DNA of 64,000 bases from Anadara kagoshimensis (lineage: Eukaryota > Mollusca > Bivalvia > Arcoida > Arcidae): the NCBI GenBank assembly GCA_021292105.1, contig CM037857.1, positions 29,622,371-29,686,370 on the forward strand, read 5' to 3'. The notes beneath the pieces were generated by a model, which was not told the origin of the DNA, did no database searches, and was given only the letters and a program-made list of their open reading frames with translations. Below, piece after piece: positions 33,304 to 43,820 of this stretch. The translations under genes were made by a program, and so were the position numbers. How positions within the stretch are numbered: the first letter of the stretch is position 1; every line of letters begins with the position of its first letter.

Positions 33304-34860
33304 CATTTTTTCTTGTATTTTCAAAGAAGTGTACATACTTATAGGATGTTTGAATGCCACCATTGCCACAAGAGAACCACAGAAAGTGTTTCAATTGATT
33401 GACTTGTAGCCGCTATATTTTCTTAGAAGTAATAATGGCCACCCAGAGATTTCGATATAAGTTTCATTTAGGTAATGCTTTATATTCAGTGTAATACATA
33501 GTGGTGGATTAAATCGTTTTGTTTGTTCGTCATGTTTTCAGAAGTGTTAATTTTTAATTGTTCGCATGTTGGTGTAGTCATTAGTGAGAAGTAACTGTTT
33601 TTCGTTGTAGTCTCAGCTTGGAATATCGGTCATAAGGAAAATGAATATGTTGGGGTTTTTTTCATGGAGATTTTTATCATCATTTTTTTAAAGAATTCAT
33701 AAAAATTAAATTAAATTGGTAAGATTATGCAAGAATCTTTTAAATTAATTGATATTTGAAAATAATAATAATAATAAGTAAAAAGTAAAAAATAAAATTT
33801 CAACTCATTTTTATATTTTATGTAATAAAGCATATTAGTTTAAGTATATTTTATGCAAAGAGTAAAAAAAAAACTGCCAATTTCAATCATACATCTGTTT
33901 AATATTCCTTGTCACCCTTCAAAGAAATTTGTCACATAGCAATTAGTTAACTCGCAGGGGTTCATTGAACTAAGTTCAGAAATCTGCCGGGGTACATAAA
34001 CGAATGCCATGTTTAGTGGTAACAAGAAAGTAACTCATAAACTGTGGGTGTTTCGTTAATGTAAAAAAAAAAAACCATGGCAACACATACACAAGTCACA
34101 CAGAATACAAGATGGAATTTGAAGATAAAAACTAGATACTGTCTCCTAAGTGCCAAATTACCCCCTACCCCAATATTTCCAGTACAACTTCGGTTCAATG
34201 TTGCTGTTGTGTTAAGTCTAGTGTCGTATTCATCTGTCATATGTGTGTGTGTCATGTGTCATGCATCTGTAAACTTTCTACATCATCTTCTAAACTACTG
34301 GGCCAAATTTGATGATATTTGGCAGTATACATATGTCTAGGTGAAGGCTGTTTTCACAAATTAAGAAGATATGTCACATTGGGGTCTCATAAAGGAAGGG
34401 GGGAGGGGGGAAAGAAAAGTTAGAGCTCAAATATTTTCAGATAGATAATATTTCTAGTACAATTGTTATTTGATTTGTAAAAATCTTTGCTTGGGGCTAC
34501 AAATGGGAAAACTGTATAGAAAGTCTCTGTGAATTATTTAAAAATCATTTTCATTAACAGTACAATAGCTAGACTTTGGGAATATTAGATGTAGCATTTT
34601 CTTAGGTCAAATATTCAATTTGCATAAATCCAAATGGGGATTCTATTGATAGAACCCTATAAATTAATTAGAAACTATGCCCAATAACCCTGCAATAGGT
34701 CAGGCTTTGATATGTTAGATGTAACATTCTTAGGACTCTCTCCAGTTTCTGTTACTAGTCTTAAACTGACCGCCTCAAATAAGGAAAAGAGTTTAAATTA
34801 ATATTTGCACTAAATGATGTTTTTATGCTCCAGTGGAGATTCTTTCTCTTATAATCTATG
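33304..34860. other. No gene recognised; decayed dispersed repeats
   Basis: 34,285-34,380 (aaactactgggccaaatttg, taggtgaaggctgttttcac) resembles a common mollusc dispersed repeat (from memory). The pair of overlapping 80-87-codon frames at 34013-34340 on both strands shows no family signature. A caggggttcattgaac end near 33955 may be one border of another C5 element whose partner is not found. Confidence 0.4.
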
Positions 34861-35133
34861 TGATAAGTTCTGGGATATCCATATGATCAGTTTTGGAATG
34901 TCCATGTGGTCTGTTCTTGGATATCCATTTGGTCAGTTCTGGTAATGTCCATTTGGTCAGTTCTGGGATGTCCATATGGTCAGTTCTGGGATATCCATGT
35001 GGTCCGTTCTGGGATATCCATGTGGTCCATTATGGGATATCCATGTGGTCCGTTATGGGATGTCCATGTGATCAGTTCTGGGATGTCCATGTGGTCTGTT
35101 CTGGGATGTCCATGTGGTCAGTTCTGGGGTGTT
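34861..35133. repeat. 23-bp tandem array, about 12 copies
   Basis: The unit is gttctgggatgtccatgtgg plus tca, with atatcc/tgtcc and tcc/tca variants. Open frames in this stretch consist of this repeat. Confidence 0.9.
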
Positions 35134-35451
35134 ATTACAACATTATGATTGATTAATTAACCACCAGATTATGGCTACAATTTTTATAAACTCTTTCTAG
35201 AATCTAGTAAGTTGTCTGTATGTCTGTCAGTTTGTCCACATGCCTGTGATAGTTTTTTTAGGCCTACTCTTCCAAAACCTTAATAAATATATTTTACTAA
35301 ATTTGGTAAACATGGTTACCAGGATATGACATTGTGTGTGCCAGAAGAGAAGGTTACTCAATGCAAAATTCACAGCCCCTTTGAAATTTTACCTATATTT
35401 TTTGCTTGCAATCTTTTCTTATATTTTAAATGTCAAGAATGCAATACAGGC

Positions 35452-35848
35452 CAGGGGTTCAGTTCAGTCATGTCTGATGATGTCACTGTTTAATTTTAAC
35501 TTCACATCCACCAAGCAGACTGTATCAGGCTCCAGCGGTGAGACAAGAAAGTCACAAGACATTAAAGAAGCCAAATATAATAAGGAGAAGTATGTCCGAT
35601 GTTCCAACAGCCATGGGTTGACAAATGTCCATGGGTCATTTATAAACATTATGAGGATAATGGAGAAATGTATTGTAAAGACTGCCGAAAATATCCTATC
35701 ACTGATGATATAAATTATGCGTATTAATTTGTGTCTTCTTTGATTCTGTTGTTAATCAAACTCTGGACTTGATACAAAAAATGCTTTCCATTTTTTTTGT
35801 ATTCAAAGTTCTGGGCTTTAGCTCATCTGAAAAAATGTTCAACCCCTG
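35452..35848 (+). mobile_element. C5 element: CAG...CTG ends, 5-bp duplication caggc, carrying a transposase remnant
   Basis: The left end caggggttcagttcag and right end gttcaacccctg are inverted. caggc is exact at 35447-35451 and 35849-35853. It is 397 bp and encloses the zinc-finger remnant at 35510-35727, linking this termini class to a protein-coding ancestor. Confidence 0.75.
35510..35727 (+). pseudogene. Remnant of a BED/TTF-type zinc-finger N-terminus (ZNF862-like/hAT-associated)
   Basis: One frame (35584-35727) ends in a stop and reads FQQPWVDKCPWVIY, then KHYEDNGEMYCKDCRKYP. The order Trp, Pro-Trp, Gly-Glu-Met-Tyr-Cys-x2-Cys is, from memory, what opens ZNF862-like proteins and hAT-derived TTF-type zinc fingers. 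The Lys-rich lead typical of such proteins (KSQDIKEAKYNKEKY) lies just upstream in another frame, so a frameshift separates them. Two of the four expected metal ligands are visible. It is a dead fragment of a mobile element, not a host gene. Family assignment is moderate. Confidence 0.5.
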
Positions 35849-35853
35849 CAGGC

Positions 35854-36281
35854 ATATCTTGCTGCACTGAGAGCGATCTTGTTCATAGTACAATACAAAC
35901 AACATGTCTATATGAAAAAAGACATACAATAGGATTAAAATTATAACAGTTACTGTTAAATCTTTTAAATAGAAAATTGTATTTTAACTTTTAAATTCAA
36001 ACTATTATCTGTACATTAATTATGAATGGAATTCAAAAAAAGTTTAAAAGTTAAACTATTTGTACATTATTTAATTACTGAAATTGAAAATATCAATCAA
36101 TAATAGTTTATGATCATCAAACAGAAATTTTGCCCAGGTGTCACTAAAGTACAAAATGGAGGTCAGACTATGACAGACTTGTTAATGAGGTCAGATGTAC
36201 TGATATGCAATTTGTTATGACAAACAAATTATATTGTAAAAAATAAGAAAATTTAGTGATTTTTGAAAAATTAAAATTGGC
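35854..36281. other. No gene recognised
   Basis: Very AT-rich. Words like aagtttaaaagttaaactat make small inverted patches around 35970-36060. Confidence 0.45.
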
Positions 36282-36530
36282 TACAGGTTCAAAATTTTGT
36301 TTTGAAATGGAAGGTCTGGGACATTTTGCCTTAAATTTTAGCAGGTTCCACAGCAAGTTCTGAAAGTCTAATATCAAAAATAAATGGTCCATTTGCACTT
36401 ATATGACAAATATGTAGGATTTGCCTGGTTAAAAAACAGCAAGTGCATCAGTCTTTTACAGTTTAAATGTCAAGGGTCAAAATGTAAAATCCATAGGTCC
36501 TGGAACTCGGACCTAAGGAAATTTGGACCA
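36282..36530 (+). mobile_element. Decayed relative of the 25425 C5 element
   Basis: caggttcaaaattttgtttt, gaaatggaaggtct and cattttgcctta parallel the start of 25425-25684. ttttacagtttaaatgtcaa, ataggtcctggaactcggac and a gaaatttggacc end parallel its right side. The CAG/CTG ends are eroded and no target duplication survives. Confidence 0.65.
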
Positions 36531-36718
36531 ATGAATTAGCGTAAATTTAATAGGAGTCAATACTTAACATAGAAGTTTTAATTTGTAACAAAAATGTTTT
36601 GAATTTGAAAAAAGTGACATACTCAAAGCAGATTTAACCCAGAAGTTTTGATTGTTTAAAAAAAAACAATTTTTTTATTCTTATTAAAAAAATTTGCAAT
36701 ATCCTAGCATGTTGTTAC

Positions 36719-36975
36719 TTGAGGCTTCCAAACTGGGATATTTTGTGTCTTGCAAACTATGACCTTCCAAACTGGGATATTTTGTGTCTTGCAAACTGTG
36801 GCCTTCCAAACTGGGATATTTTGTGTCTAGCAAACTGTGGCCTTCCAAACTGGGATATTTGGGCCTCTAAATTGGGATATTTTGGTCTCTGCAAACTGGA
36901 GTATATGGGGGCATCTAAATTGGGATATTTCAGGCTTTCAAACATGAATATATTGGGTATCCAAACATGAAAAAT
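36719..36975. repeat. 39-bp tandem array, about 6 copies
   Basis: The unit is ccttccaaactgggatattt plus tgtgtctagcaaactgtgg, decaying towards the 3' side. Because 39 is a multiple of three, frames stay open on both strands (36719-36970 and 36757-36999). Confidence 0.9.
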
Positions 36976-37680
36976 GAGGACCTCCAATGATAATGACATA
37001 GCTGGATCTAATTTCCAGTACCTGATTTAAGTCAGAAGTTTCATAATAAGTGACAGGGCTTTACCTGCCAAACTTGCGATTTTTCAAATGGACTCAATTT
37101 GAAAAATTATCAAGACATATTGTGAGACAAATCAATCAGCTGATTCAAGTATAGTGTTGTTGTCATAGTTACTAAACCATGTTGTTATACAGATCACTTA
37201 TGCACTTGACAGTATACTTCAGTTCAATAATAGAGATAAAGGACCTGCATTATCATGACATCAGTTGCTGATAATAAGCACTGAGAAGGAAACAGACATA
37301 TTTCAATTCTAAAACCACTAGTTTGTTAATTTTGGGAAAAAAGGTTCATTTCTGCACTGGGAATGCTTCTGAATTTCAGCAGTAAATATAGGATAGGAAA
37401 AGCCTGGTTTGGTGGTCTTAATATAATTTTATCCTGACTTGACTTGTCTTGTCTTGTTTTGTTTGTTTCATGTTCTTAGTCTTGTCTTGTTTGTTTGTGT
37501 ATTTTGTTGTTTCGTGCTCTGCATATCTTTTCATTTATAGCCATCTTCTTTTGTTCTAAATAGAATACATATTCAGCAAAACTTCAAAATCATCACAGTC
37601 ATTATTATCATTATGAGTCGAAGGTTTGGCAATAAATTGTGGGAGGCTTACAGAAAACATATCAATGTTTTAGGCACATA
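36976..37680. other. No gene; M3 fragment at the 3' end
   Basis: Mostly unique AT-rich DNA. A tcttgtcttgttttgttt low-complexity patch lies at 37440-37510. 37605-37680 has gaaggtttggcaataaattg and gggaggcttacagaaaacat, the inner part of M3. Confidence 0.45.
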
Positions 37681-37847
37681 TACATAATAGCTATTATGGT
37701 CAATTTTGGGCCTGGCAAGGTATGTTAACTTAATTATTTTAACCTGTATAAAATGGACAACTGTATACAGAGTTCACCTGTGTGGCCTATATGGACAGGT
37801 TTTATAAAATTACATGTACCTGCTATGCATTTGAACGGTTGCGTGAT

Positions 37848-38176
37848 TGAATTGATTGATTGTAGTTTTATGTTCCAGTACAGAATATTATGCCTAAATC
37901 GAGATCCTACCAGCTATAGGTGAAGTAGCAGAAATTTTTACCTTGGCAATGCACTTAGGGCAATATTCAGGGAGGGTTCTTTAGCATGCCTTGTTTACTG
38001 TGACATTGGATTTTAATGTCTCTTCCCAAGTATCAAGTGACTTCCTTTCATTTCTAAATGCTAAGTGTTTGGTGGAAAGAAAGTCATTACCTATTTCAAG
38101 TCTTAGTCAGGCCCAGCTGGGGTTTGAACCCCAAATTCCCACATACCAAGTGAGCATTCTGCCAATTTAGCTACCG
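37848..38176 (-). mobile_element. S2 SINE, near full length
   Basis: On the minus strand: the head region gtagctaaattggcagaatg, B-box ggggttcaaaccccagc, a body with gtaatgactttctttcc and tgccaaggtaaaaatttctg, ctacttcacctatagctggt, and a tail ending tcaatcaat. The tail gactggg word is eroded. Confidence 0.75.
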
Positions 38177-38965
38177 TAGTGGCAATCACATTGGAAATGT
38201 AAACTCCAGTTTGCTTGATATTCTTATTGATGTGACATTTTAATACAAGCTGGCCCTGGATAACACAGTTACACTTTATGTTGCTTTTCATCAACAGAAT
38301 TAAAACATGTACCTTCAGTCTTACAAATTCCAATGATTATGAAACTAGCAGCCCTGATTTACTGCAGCGTAAATAAAATGGCACAAAGCTTTATTTTGTG
38401 CTCTTATTGCATAACAAATTTAAATCTGAACCTACATTCTTTCATATTCCAGCGATCAGAAATTACCAGCTTCAAGTTGCAATCTGTTTTTAAAAATCAC
38501 AGAATGCAGAACTCGCTGTTGCATGCTTTACATGCATACAAAATTAAATAGTTTTACAAATTTCAAATGATCTCATCTGTTGCATTAGAATTAATTCTCC
38601 ATTGCCAGTTGAGCCGTGAGTAGGCGATTATGTAATGGTTTAGATAGAGTTTGATATCTCTATAAATGGACCAATTAAGTTAGATTAGAAAAATGAAGGT
38701 TGGCATCTAACGAAGATATATATGGTTTCCAACTGATGAAATAGAATTAGCCAGAGCATGTTTTTATAAACTACATCAGGGAAAATAGCAGAAGAGGCCA
38801 TTACCAGCAGGTCAGATGATCTTAATCATGTTAAATAAAGTCTTATCTCCTGTATAAATGGTAATTGTTTTTCTCCATTTTTATTTTGCTGTCTGATAGA
38901 CATGAAAAACAATACATAAACTGCCAGTATGATAAACTGGTTAATGGGAGAACGATTAGTTTCAA
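38177..38965. other. No gene recognised
   Basis: An acceptor-like catattccag at 38444-38453 precedes 33 open codons but no donor follows. The remainder is AT-rich and unstructured. Confidence 0.4.
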
Positions 38966-38967
38966 GT

Positions 38968-39146
38968 ACAGTCCAACCTGCCTTAAAGGCCACCTCTACA
39001 AGAGGGCCACCTGCTTTTAGAGGCCAGTAGAATTGTATCCCAATTGTTCTTTATTCATATTATTTCAACCTGTATATAAAGGCCACCTGTCCATTAAGGC
39101 CACTTTTACTGGTTCCCTTGGTTGGCTGTATACACAGGTTTGACCG
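38968..39146 (+). mobile_element. M2 MITE, intact
   Basis: 179 bp from cagtccaacctgccttaaag to acacaggtttgaccg, TA on each side, imperfect inverted ends of about 25 bp. The interior keeps agtagaattgtatcccaatt and ggccacctgtcc. Confidence 0.85.
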
Positions 39147-39179
39147 TACATATAAGATGTGCAAAAAAGGCATGATACA

Positions 39180-39229
39180 GTTTATTTATTTATTTATTTT
39201 ATTTATTTTATTTTATTTTATTTTATTTT
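39180..39229. repeat. (TTTA/TTTTA)n microsatellite
   Basis: About 50 bp of tttatttatt passing into ttttattttattt. Pure low-complexity DNA. Confidence 0.9.
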
Positions 39230-39260
39230 TGAAAACAAACTGTTTCGTAGCAAAGTAAAT

Positions 39261-40165
39261 GCACAATGAATACTCAGGCACTGACTGTCTTTTTGAGACG
39301 ACAATCACCACATACCGAGTTTATTTGGAATAAATATAGAAAATTATTTCACAATATTAACATTATTGATGTTTTTATAATATGAAACTCAGTTTGAGAC
39401 TAAATGTAATTATAGGACTATGATTACATTTGCTAAAATGACGTCACTGCTATCTTGTTTTTGCCTATAGGTGTGACATCATATATTGGCTGTTTCAACG
39501 ATTAGAATTACATAATGTACACAATGGTGTTTTAAATTTATTTCAAGAAATTTTTTAAAGAAATTAGATGTTAATGTAGTAACCTTTGAATTATCTAGAA
39601 ATAGTATTGATAGTGCTAAAATTTCCATTGCCATGCAAAGCAATCAAATCATAACACGCTAGTGCACGTTATTTAGTTTGCTTTGCACGGCAATGGAAAT
39701 TATAGCAATATAAACGCTATTTATAGACAGCTGAATGGTTAAATGAATACTTTGGTTCTGGTTGTTTATTAAGATAACTATCACCACATCTCAATTTTAT
39801 TTGGAGTGAGAATAGAAAATTATTTCACAATGAATACTCGAGTTCTAATCATCTATTAAGACAAGTTACCACATCCCGATTATATTTGGAGTGAAAATAG
39901 AAGATTATTTTACAATGAATACTCAAGTTCTGATCATTTATTAAGACAAGTCACCACATCCTAATTTTATTTGGAGTGAAAATAGAAGATTATTTCACAA
40001 TGAATACTCAAGTTCTGATCATCTATTATGACAAGTTACCACATCCAGATTTTATTTGGAGTGAAAATAGAAGATTATTTCACAATGAATATTCAAGTTC
40101 TGATCAGCTATTAAGACAAGTTACCACATCCCGATTATATTTGGAGTGAAACTAGAAAATTACAT
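39261..40165. repeat. 85-bp tandem array split by a palindrome
   Basis: The unit is cacaatgaatactcaagttc, tgatcatctattaagacaag, ttaccacatcccgatt, atttggagtgaaaatagaag. One lone diverged unit lies at 39261-39350. Five units lie at about 39744-40160. The gap holds the palindrome 39601-39720. Confidence 0.8.
39601..39720. repeat. 120-bp palindrome
   Basis: Arms of about 49 bp. aatttccattgccatgcaaa on the left pairs with gctttgcacggcaatggaaa on the right; the ends atagtattgatag / ctatttatagcg-type pair less well. The loop is about 21 bp (cataacacgctagtgcacgtt region). Probably a foldback MITE. Confidence 0.75.
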
Positions 40166-40592
40166 CTAATTAAGACGAAAGTCACTTTGGTTCTGATCAG
40201 CCAGATCACCATAATGTTTACATTCCCGGCAGTCATTTTAACTTGTCAAGTACAGTTAGGCTACCGATAATGCTGAGCCTTGCATTTTCAATAAGTTCAT
40301 GTAGCTTTATGCTTCTTCTGTCGTCCGGAAAATAAACCATGGCTGAATCTGAATGTCCAAGATTATTAAAGATATATAATGGTAATTACCGACAACATGA
40401 CAAAGCCAAGGATATATATTTGTAATAATGTAGGAATAGATTTCCTGTACATGGGTGTGCTGAGTCTGACCAGCACAGTAATAGACATCCAATAATTGAT
40501 ACATTATCATCAAATCATCACTTATTTACTCTCATTATATATTATTAATATCAGTCGTCTGAAAGGAAAACAAGGTAACATTATTCAATTCA
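40166..40592. other. No gene recognised
   Basis: Unique-looking. The minus frame 40307-40513 has no recognisable feature. Confidence 0.45.
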
Positions 40593-41705
40593 ATATGCTA
40601 TGGACGTGATGTTACTGTAACAGAAATAACATTTTCAATATGCTATGGACGTGATGTTATTGTAACAAAAATAACATTTCAATATGCTATGGATGTGATG
40701 TTATTGTAACAGAAATAATATTTCAATATGCTGTGGACATGATGTTATTGTAACAGAAATAACATTTCAATATGCTATGGATGTGATGTTATTGTAACAG
40801 AAATAACATTTCAATATGCGTTGGACGTGATGTTATTGTAACAGAAATAACATTTCAATATGCTATAGATGTGATGTTATTGTAACAGAAATAATATTTC
40901 AATATGCTATAGACGTGATGTTATTGTAACAGAAATAATATTTCAACATGCTACGGACATGATGTTATTGTAACAGAAATAATATTTCAACATGCTACGG
41001 ACATGATGTTATTGTAACAGAAATAACATTTCAATATGCTATGGCCGTGATGTTATTGTAACAGAAATAACATTTCAATATGCTATGGATGTGATGTTAT
41101 TGTAACAGAAATAACATTTCAATATGCGTTGGACGTGATGTTATTGTAACAGAAATAACATTTCAATATGCTATAGACGTGATGTTATTGTAACAGAAAT
41201 AACATTTTAATAGGCTTATGTACGTGATGCTGTAACAGAAATAACATTTCAATATGCTTATGTACGTGATGCTGTAACAGAAATAACATTTCAATATGCT
41301 ATAGACGTGATGTTATTGTAACTGAAATAATATTTCAATATGCTATAGACGTGATGTTATTGTAACAGAAATAATATTTCAACATGCTACGGACATGATG
41401 TTATTGTAACAGAAATAACATTTCAATATGCTATGGACGTGATGTTATTGTAACAGAAATAACATTTCAATATGCTATGGACATGATGTTATTGTAACAG
41501 AAATAACATTTCAATATGCTATGGACGTGATGTTATTGTAACAGAAATAACATTTTAATAGGCTTATGTACATGATGCTGTAACAGAAATAACATTTCAA
41601 TATGCTTATGTACGTGATGCTGTAACAGAAATAACATTTCAATATGCTATAGACGTGATGTTATTGTAACTGAAATAATATTTCAATATGCTGTGGGTGT
41701 GATGC
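40593..41705. repeat. 44-bp tandem array, about 25 copies, each with a hairpin
   Basis: The unit is caatatgctatggacgtgat, gttattgtaacagaaataac, attt. Within each unit tgttatt and aataaca are complementary around an 8-base loop (gtaacaga). Three or four short units read gcttatgtacgtgatgctgt instead. A block order (short unit, ctgaaataat variant) recurs near 41215-41340 and 41560-41690, suggesting block duplication. Confidence 0.9.
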
Positions 41706-41729
41706 TATAACAGAAGTAGATTACTTTTC

Positions 41730-42520
41730 TAAGACCTCAAGGTATTACAGATCATATTGCCTCTCTCTGCCTAAGTTTTGAACACCACTCCGAGCACATC
41801 CTAACTAGTGTGAGAAAGTTTGTCAGTTTGCTTGTTGAAGATTGGTGTTTTTATCTCTGCATTAAGGTTGTCATCACCATTCTTGCATTGATATTTAGCT
41901 CACTTGAGCCAAAGACTCAGATAAGCTATTGTGATTATTCATTGTTGGCTCAGATGAGCTATTGTGATCATTCACTGTTGGCTCAGATAAGCTATTGTGA
42001 TTATTCATTGTTGGGTCAGATAAGCTATTGTGATTATTCACTTTTGGCACAGATGAGCTATTGTGTTCATCCATTGTTGGCTCAGATGAGCTATTGTGAT
42101 CATTCACTGTTGGCTCAGATGAACTATTGTGATCATTCATTGGTAGGTAAAATGAGCTATTTTGATTATTCACTGTTGGCTCAGATGAGATATTGTGATT
42201 ATTTATTGTTGGGTCAAATGAGCTATTGTGATCATTCATTGTTGGCTCAGATGAGCTATCGTGATCATTCACTGTTGGCTCAGATGAGCTATTGTGATCA
42301 TTCATTTGTAGGTTAAATGAGCTATTTTGATTATTCACTGTTGGCTCAGATGAGATATTGTGATCATTCATTGTTAGGTCAAATGAGCTATTGTGATCAC
42401 TGTTGGTCATGCATCACCCTTTTGCATCCTTGAATAGACTTTTTGGATATATAAATGAAATAATCTTGACTGAGGGCGAAAATCATGATAACTCTCTTCC
42501 ACTGCACTTAAATCAAATCA
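41730..42520 (+). mobile_element. S1 SINE interrupted by a 33-bp array
   Basis: The left part has tattacagatcatattgcct, gtgagaaagtttgtcagttt and gcttgttgaagattggtgtt (S1 head end and body). The right part has a gaatagactttttgga phrase and aaataatcttgactgagggc (S1 tail). The 33-bp array 41930-42400 sits between, introduced by the hairpin agctcacttgagccaaagac. Confidence 0.7.
41930..42400. repeat. 33-bp tandem array, about 14 copies
   Basis: The unit is attcactgttggctcagatg followed by agctattgtgatc. Since 33 is eleven codons, both strands stay open (168 codons plus, 171 minus), the longest frames in the window. The plus frame repeats SYCDHSLLAQM; the minus frame repeats NDHNSSSEPTV. Low-complexity translation and lack of start context argue against a gene. 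The seed resembles the agctcacctgagcc hairpin common in mollusc DNA (from memory). Confidence 0.9.
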
Positions 42521-43252
42521 AATAATTTGTACTTAAAATCTAGCTTTATAAAACTAAAATAACATAAGCACTATTGATTTTTTAAAATTGACTAAGATTT
42601 CTTGTAAAGTGAAATTCTATATGATATATATATATACATTTCTTATAAATTTTTGCGTAATGGTATGCTGTTTTCCTTGTTTTATTGGAGCTGTAGATTG
42701 TTTTGTTATAATCTTGCGTCATCTTGAGTAGTACTTTATTGGTGCATAATTTGACCGGAAGTTCACTTTGCAGTTTAGACGTAAATCGCACATCTATATT
42801 GTGTAGCTTTGTAATATGTACTGTGATGCTCACAAGCATACAATATGATAACTGGTTCCAGTTTCACAATCATTTCTTAACTAAGAATTTCCTTAACTGA
42901 AACTTGGAAAATTTTTTACAATAATTTGTAGTATTACATAGCAATATATGCTTCCCATAGAAATTAAACGTTAAATCCCGAGGTGTTAGCGTGCAATATA
43001 TACCAATATAACTTTGTTCCAGTCCGAGGTTTCCCAAATCAATTTTTTCATATTGCATGCTTTGTCACATGACGCTGTCGTTTATGAAGTCATACGATTG
43101 TTGTGGATGATATCGCTGTGTTATTTGTCATATTGCACTAGTTCTTATATCCATTTACAAGAACTAGTGTACCGGTAATATTTATGTATTGTATGACAAA
43201 ATGGTATTTTAGATGAAATACTTGACGGAAGTAAATAAAATTTATTTTGCTA
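42521..43252. other. No gene recognised
   Basis: AT-rich. Short minus frames (42582-42839, 42870-43058) have no motif. A tcccgaggtgttagcgtgca patch near 42977 is locally GC-richer. Confidence 0.45.
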
Positions 43253-43254
43253 TA

Positions 43255-43392
43255 TAATAAAAGGGTTATTGAACGGATATTGTGAAATATTGTCGCTCGT
43301 TGACTCGAAATTTGCACTTGCAAGCTCGTGCAAATGTCGAGTCAACTCTGGACAATATTTCATAATATCAGTTCAATAACCCCATAGTACTA
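43255..43392. repeat. About 138-bp palindrome
   Basis: gggttattgaacggatattg, tgaaatattgtc, gttgactcgaaatttgcac on the left pair with gtgcaaatgtcgagtcaac, gacaatatttcataatatca, gttcaataacccc on the right. The pairing is nearly continuous from 43263 to 43383 and weaker outside. Likely a foldback DNA element. Confidence 0.8.
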
Positions 43393-43496
43393 TAAACAGC
43401 AAGTTTCAACCAAAGTAGAAAATAGATGTAATGAGCTAAGAGTGACTTTCAGTGTGACACCTTAAGTTTTTAGATATCTTGAAAACTAACAAATTA

Positions 43497-43650
43497 TTAT
43501 GTCTCCGCTTCGAGGAAGAGGGGTATACTTGTTTATCTCTGTCTATCCGTCCATCAAAACAAAATTTTTCGTAACAGTTTTCTCAGCAGCTACTTAACAC
43601 AGCCAATTGAAATTCTGTATGCCAGTTCAGTATGATGTCCCCATTTCTGC
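43497..43650 (+). repeat. Dispersed mollusc-type repeat (cgaggaagaggggtatac)
   Basis: tccgcttcgaggaagagggg and tatactt, then ctgtctatccgtccatc and gttttctcagcagctactta. Similar phrases head a widespread bivalve repeat (from memory). Non-coding. Confidence 0.5.
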
Positions 43651-43689
43651 AAATACTTAGGTTCAAAACCTTCTTTGGGTAGATCATAG

Positions 43690-43800
43690 CATGAGAAAGT
43701 CTGTATGTTCATTTTGCACTGAGTGGTGGTTTTTTCTGGGCACTGCCAGCCTGTATATTTAAAAGAACTCTATTAGGGTGTAAAACTCCATTAAACCCAT
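43690..43800 (+). mobile_element. S1 SINE body and tail
   Basis: catgagaaagtctgtatgtt, gagtggtggttttttctggg, cactgccagcctgtatattt, then tctattagggtgtaaaactc. It stands directly before the target duplication of the hAT-like element. Confidence 0.6.
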
Positions 43801-43820
43801 CCACTTTTTATACTAAGAAT

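Noticed and set aside
34013..34340. Pair of antisense 80-87-codon genes
   Set aside because: Overlap on opposite strands in a repeat-like region with no motif.
36719..36999. Repeat protein of Asn/Trp/Asp/Ile type (83 and 80 codons)
   Set aside because: 39-bp tandem unit open on both strands; no domain or start context.
41810..42410. Overlapping 168- and 171-codon open frames as genes
   Set aside because: They are translations of a 33-bp tandem unit; the period is a multiple of three, which keeps frames open without selection.
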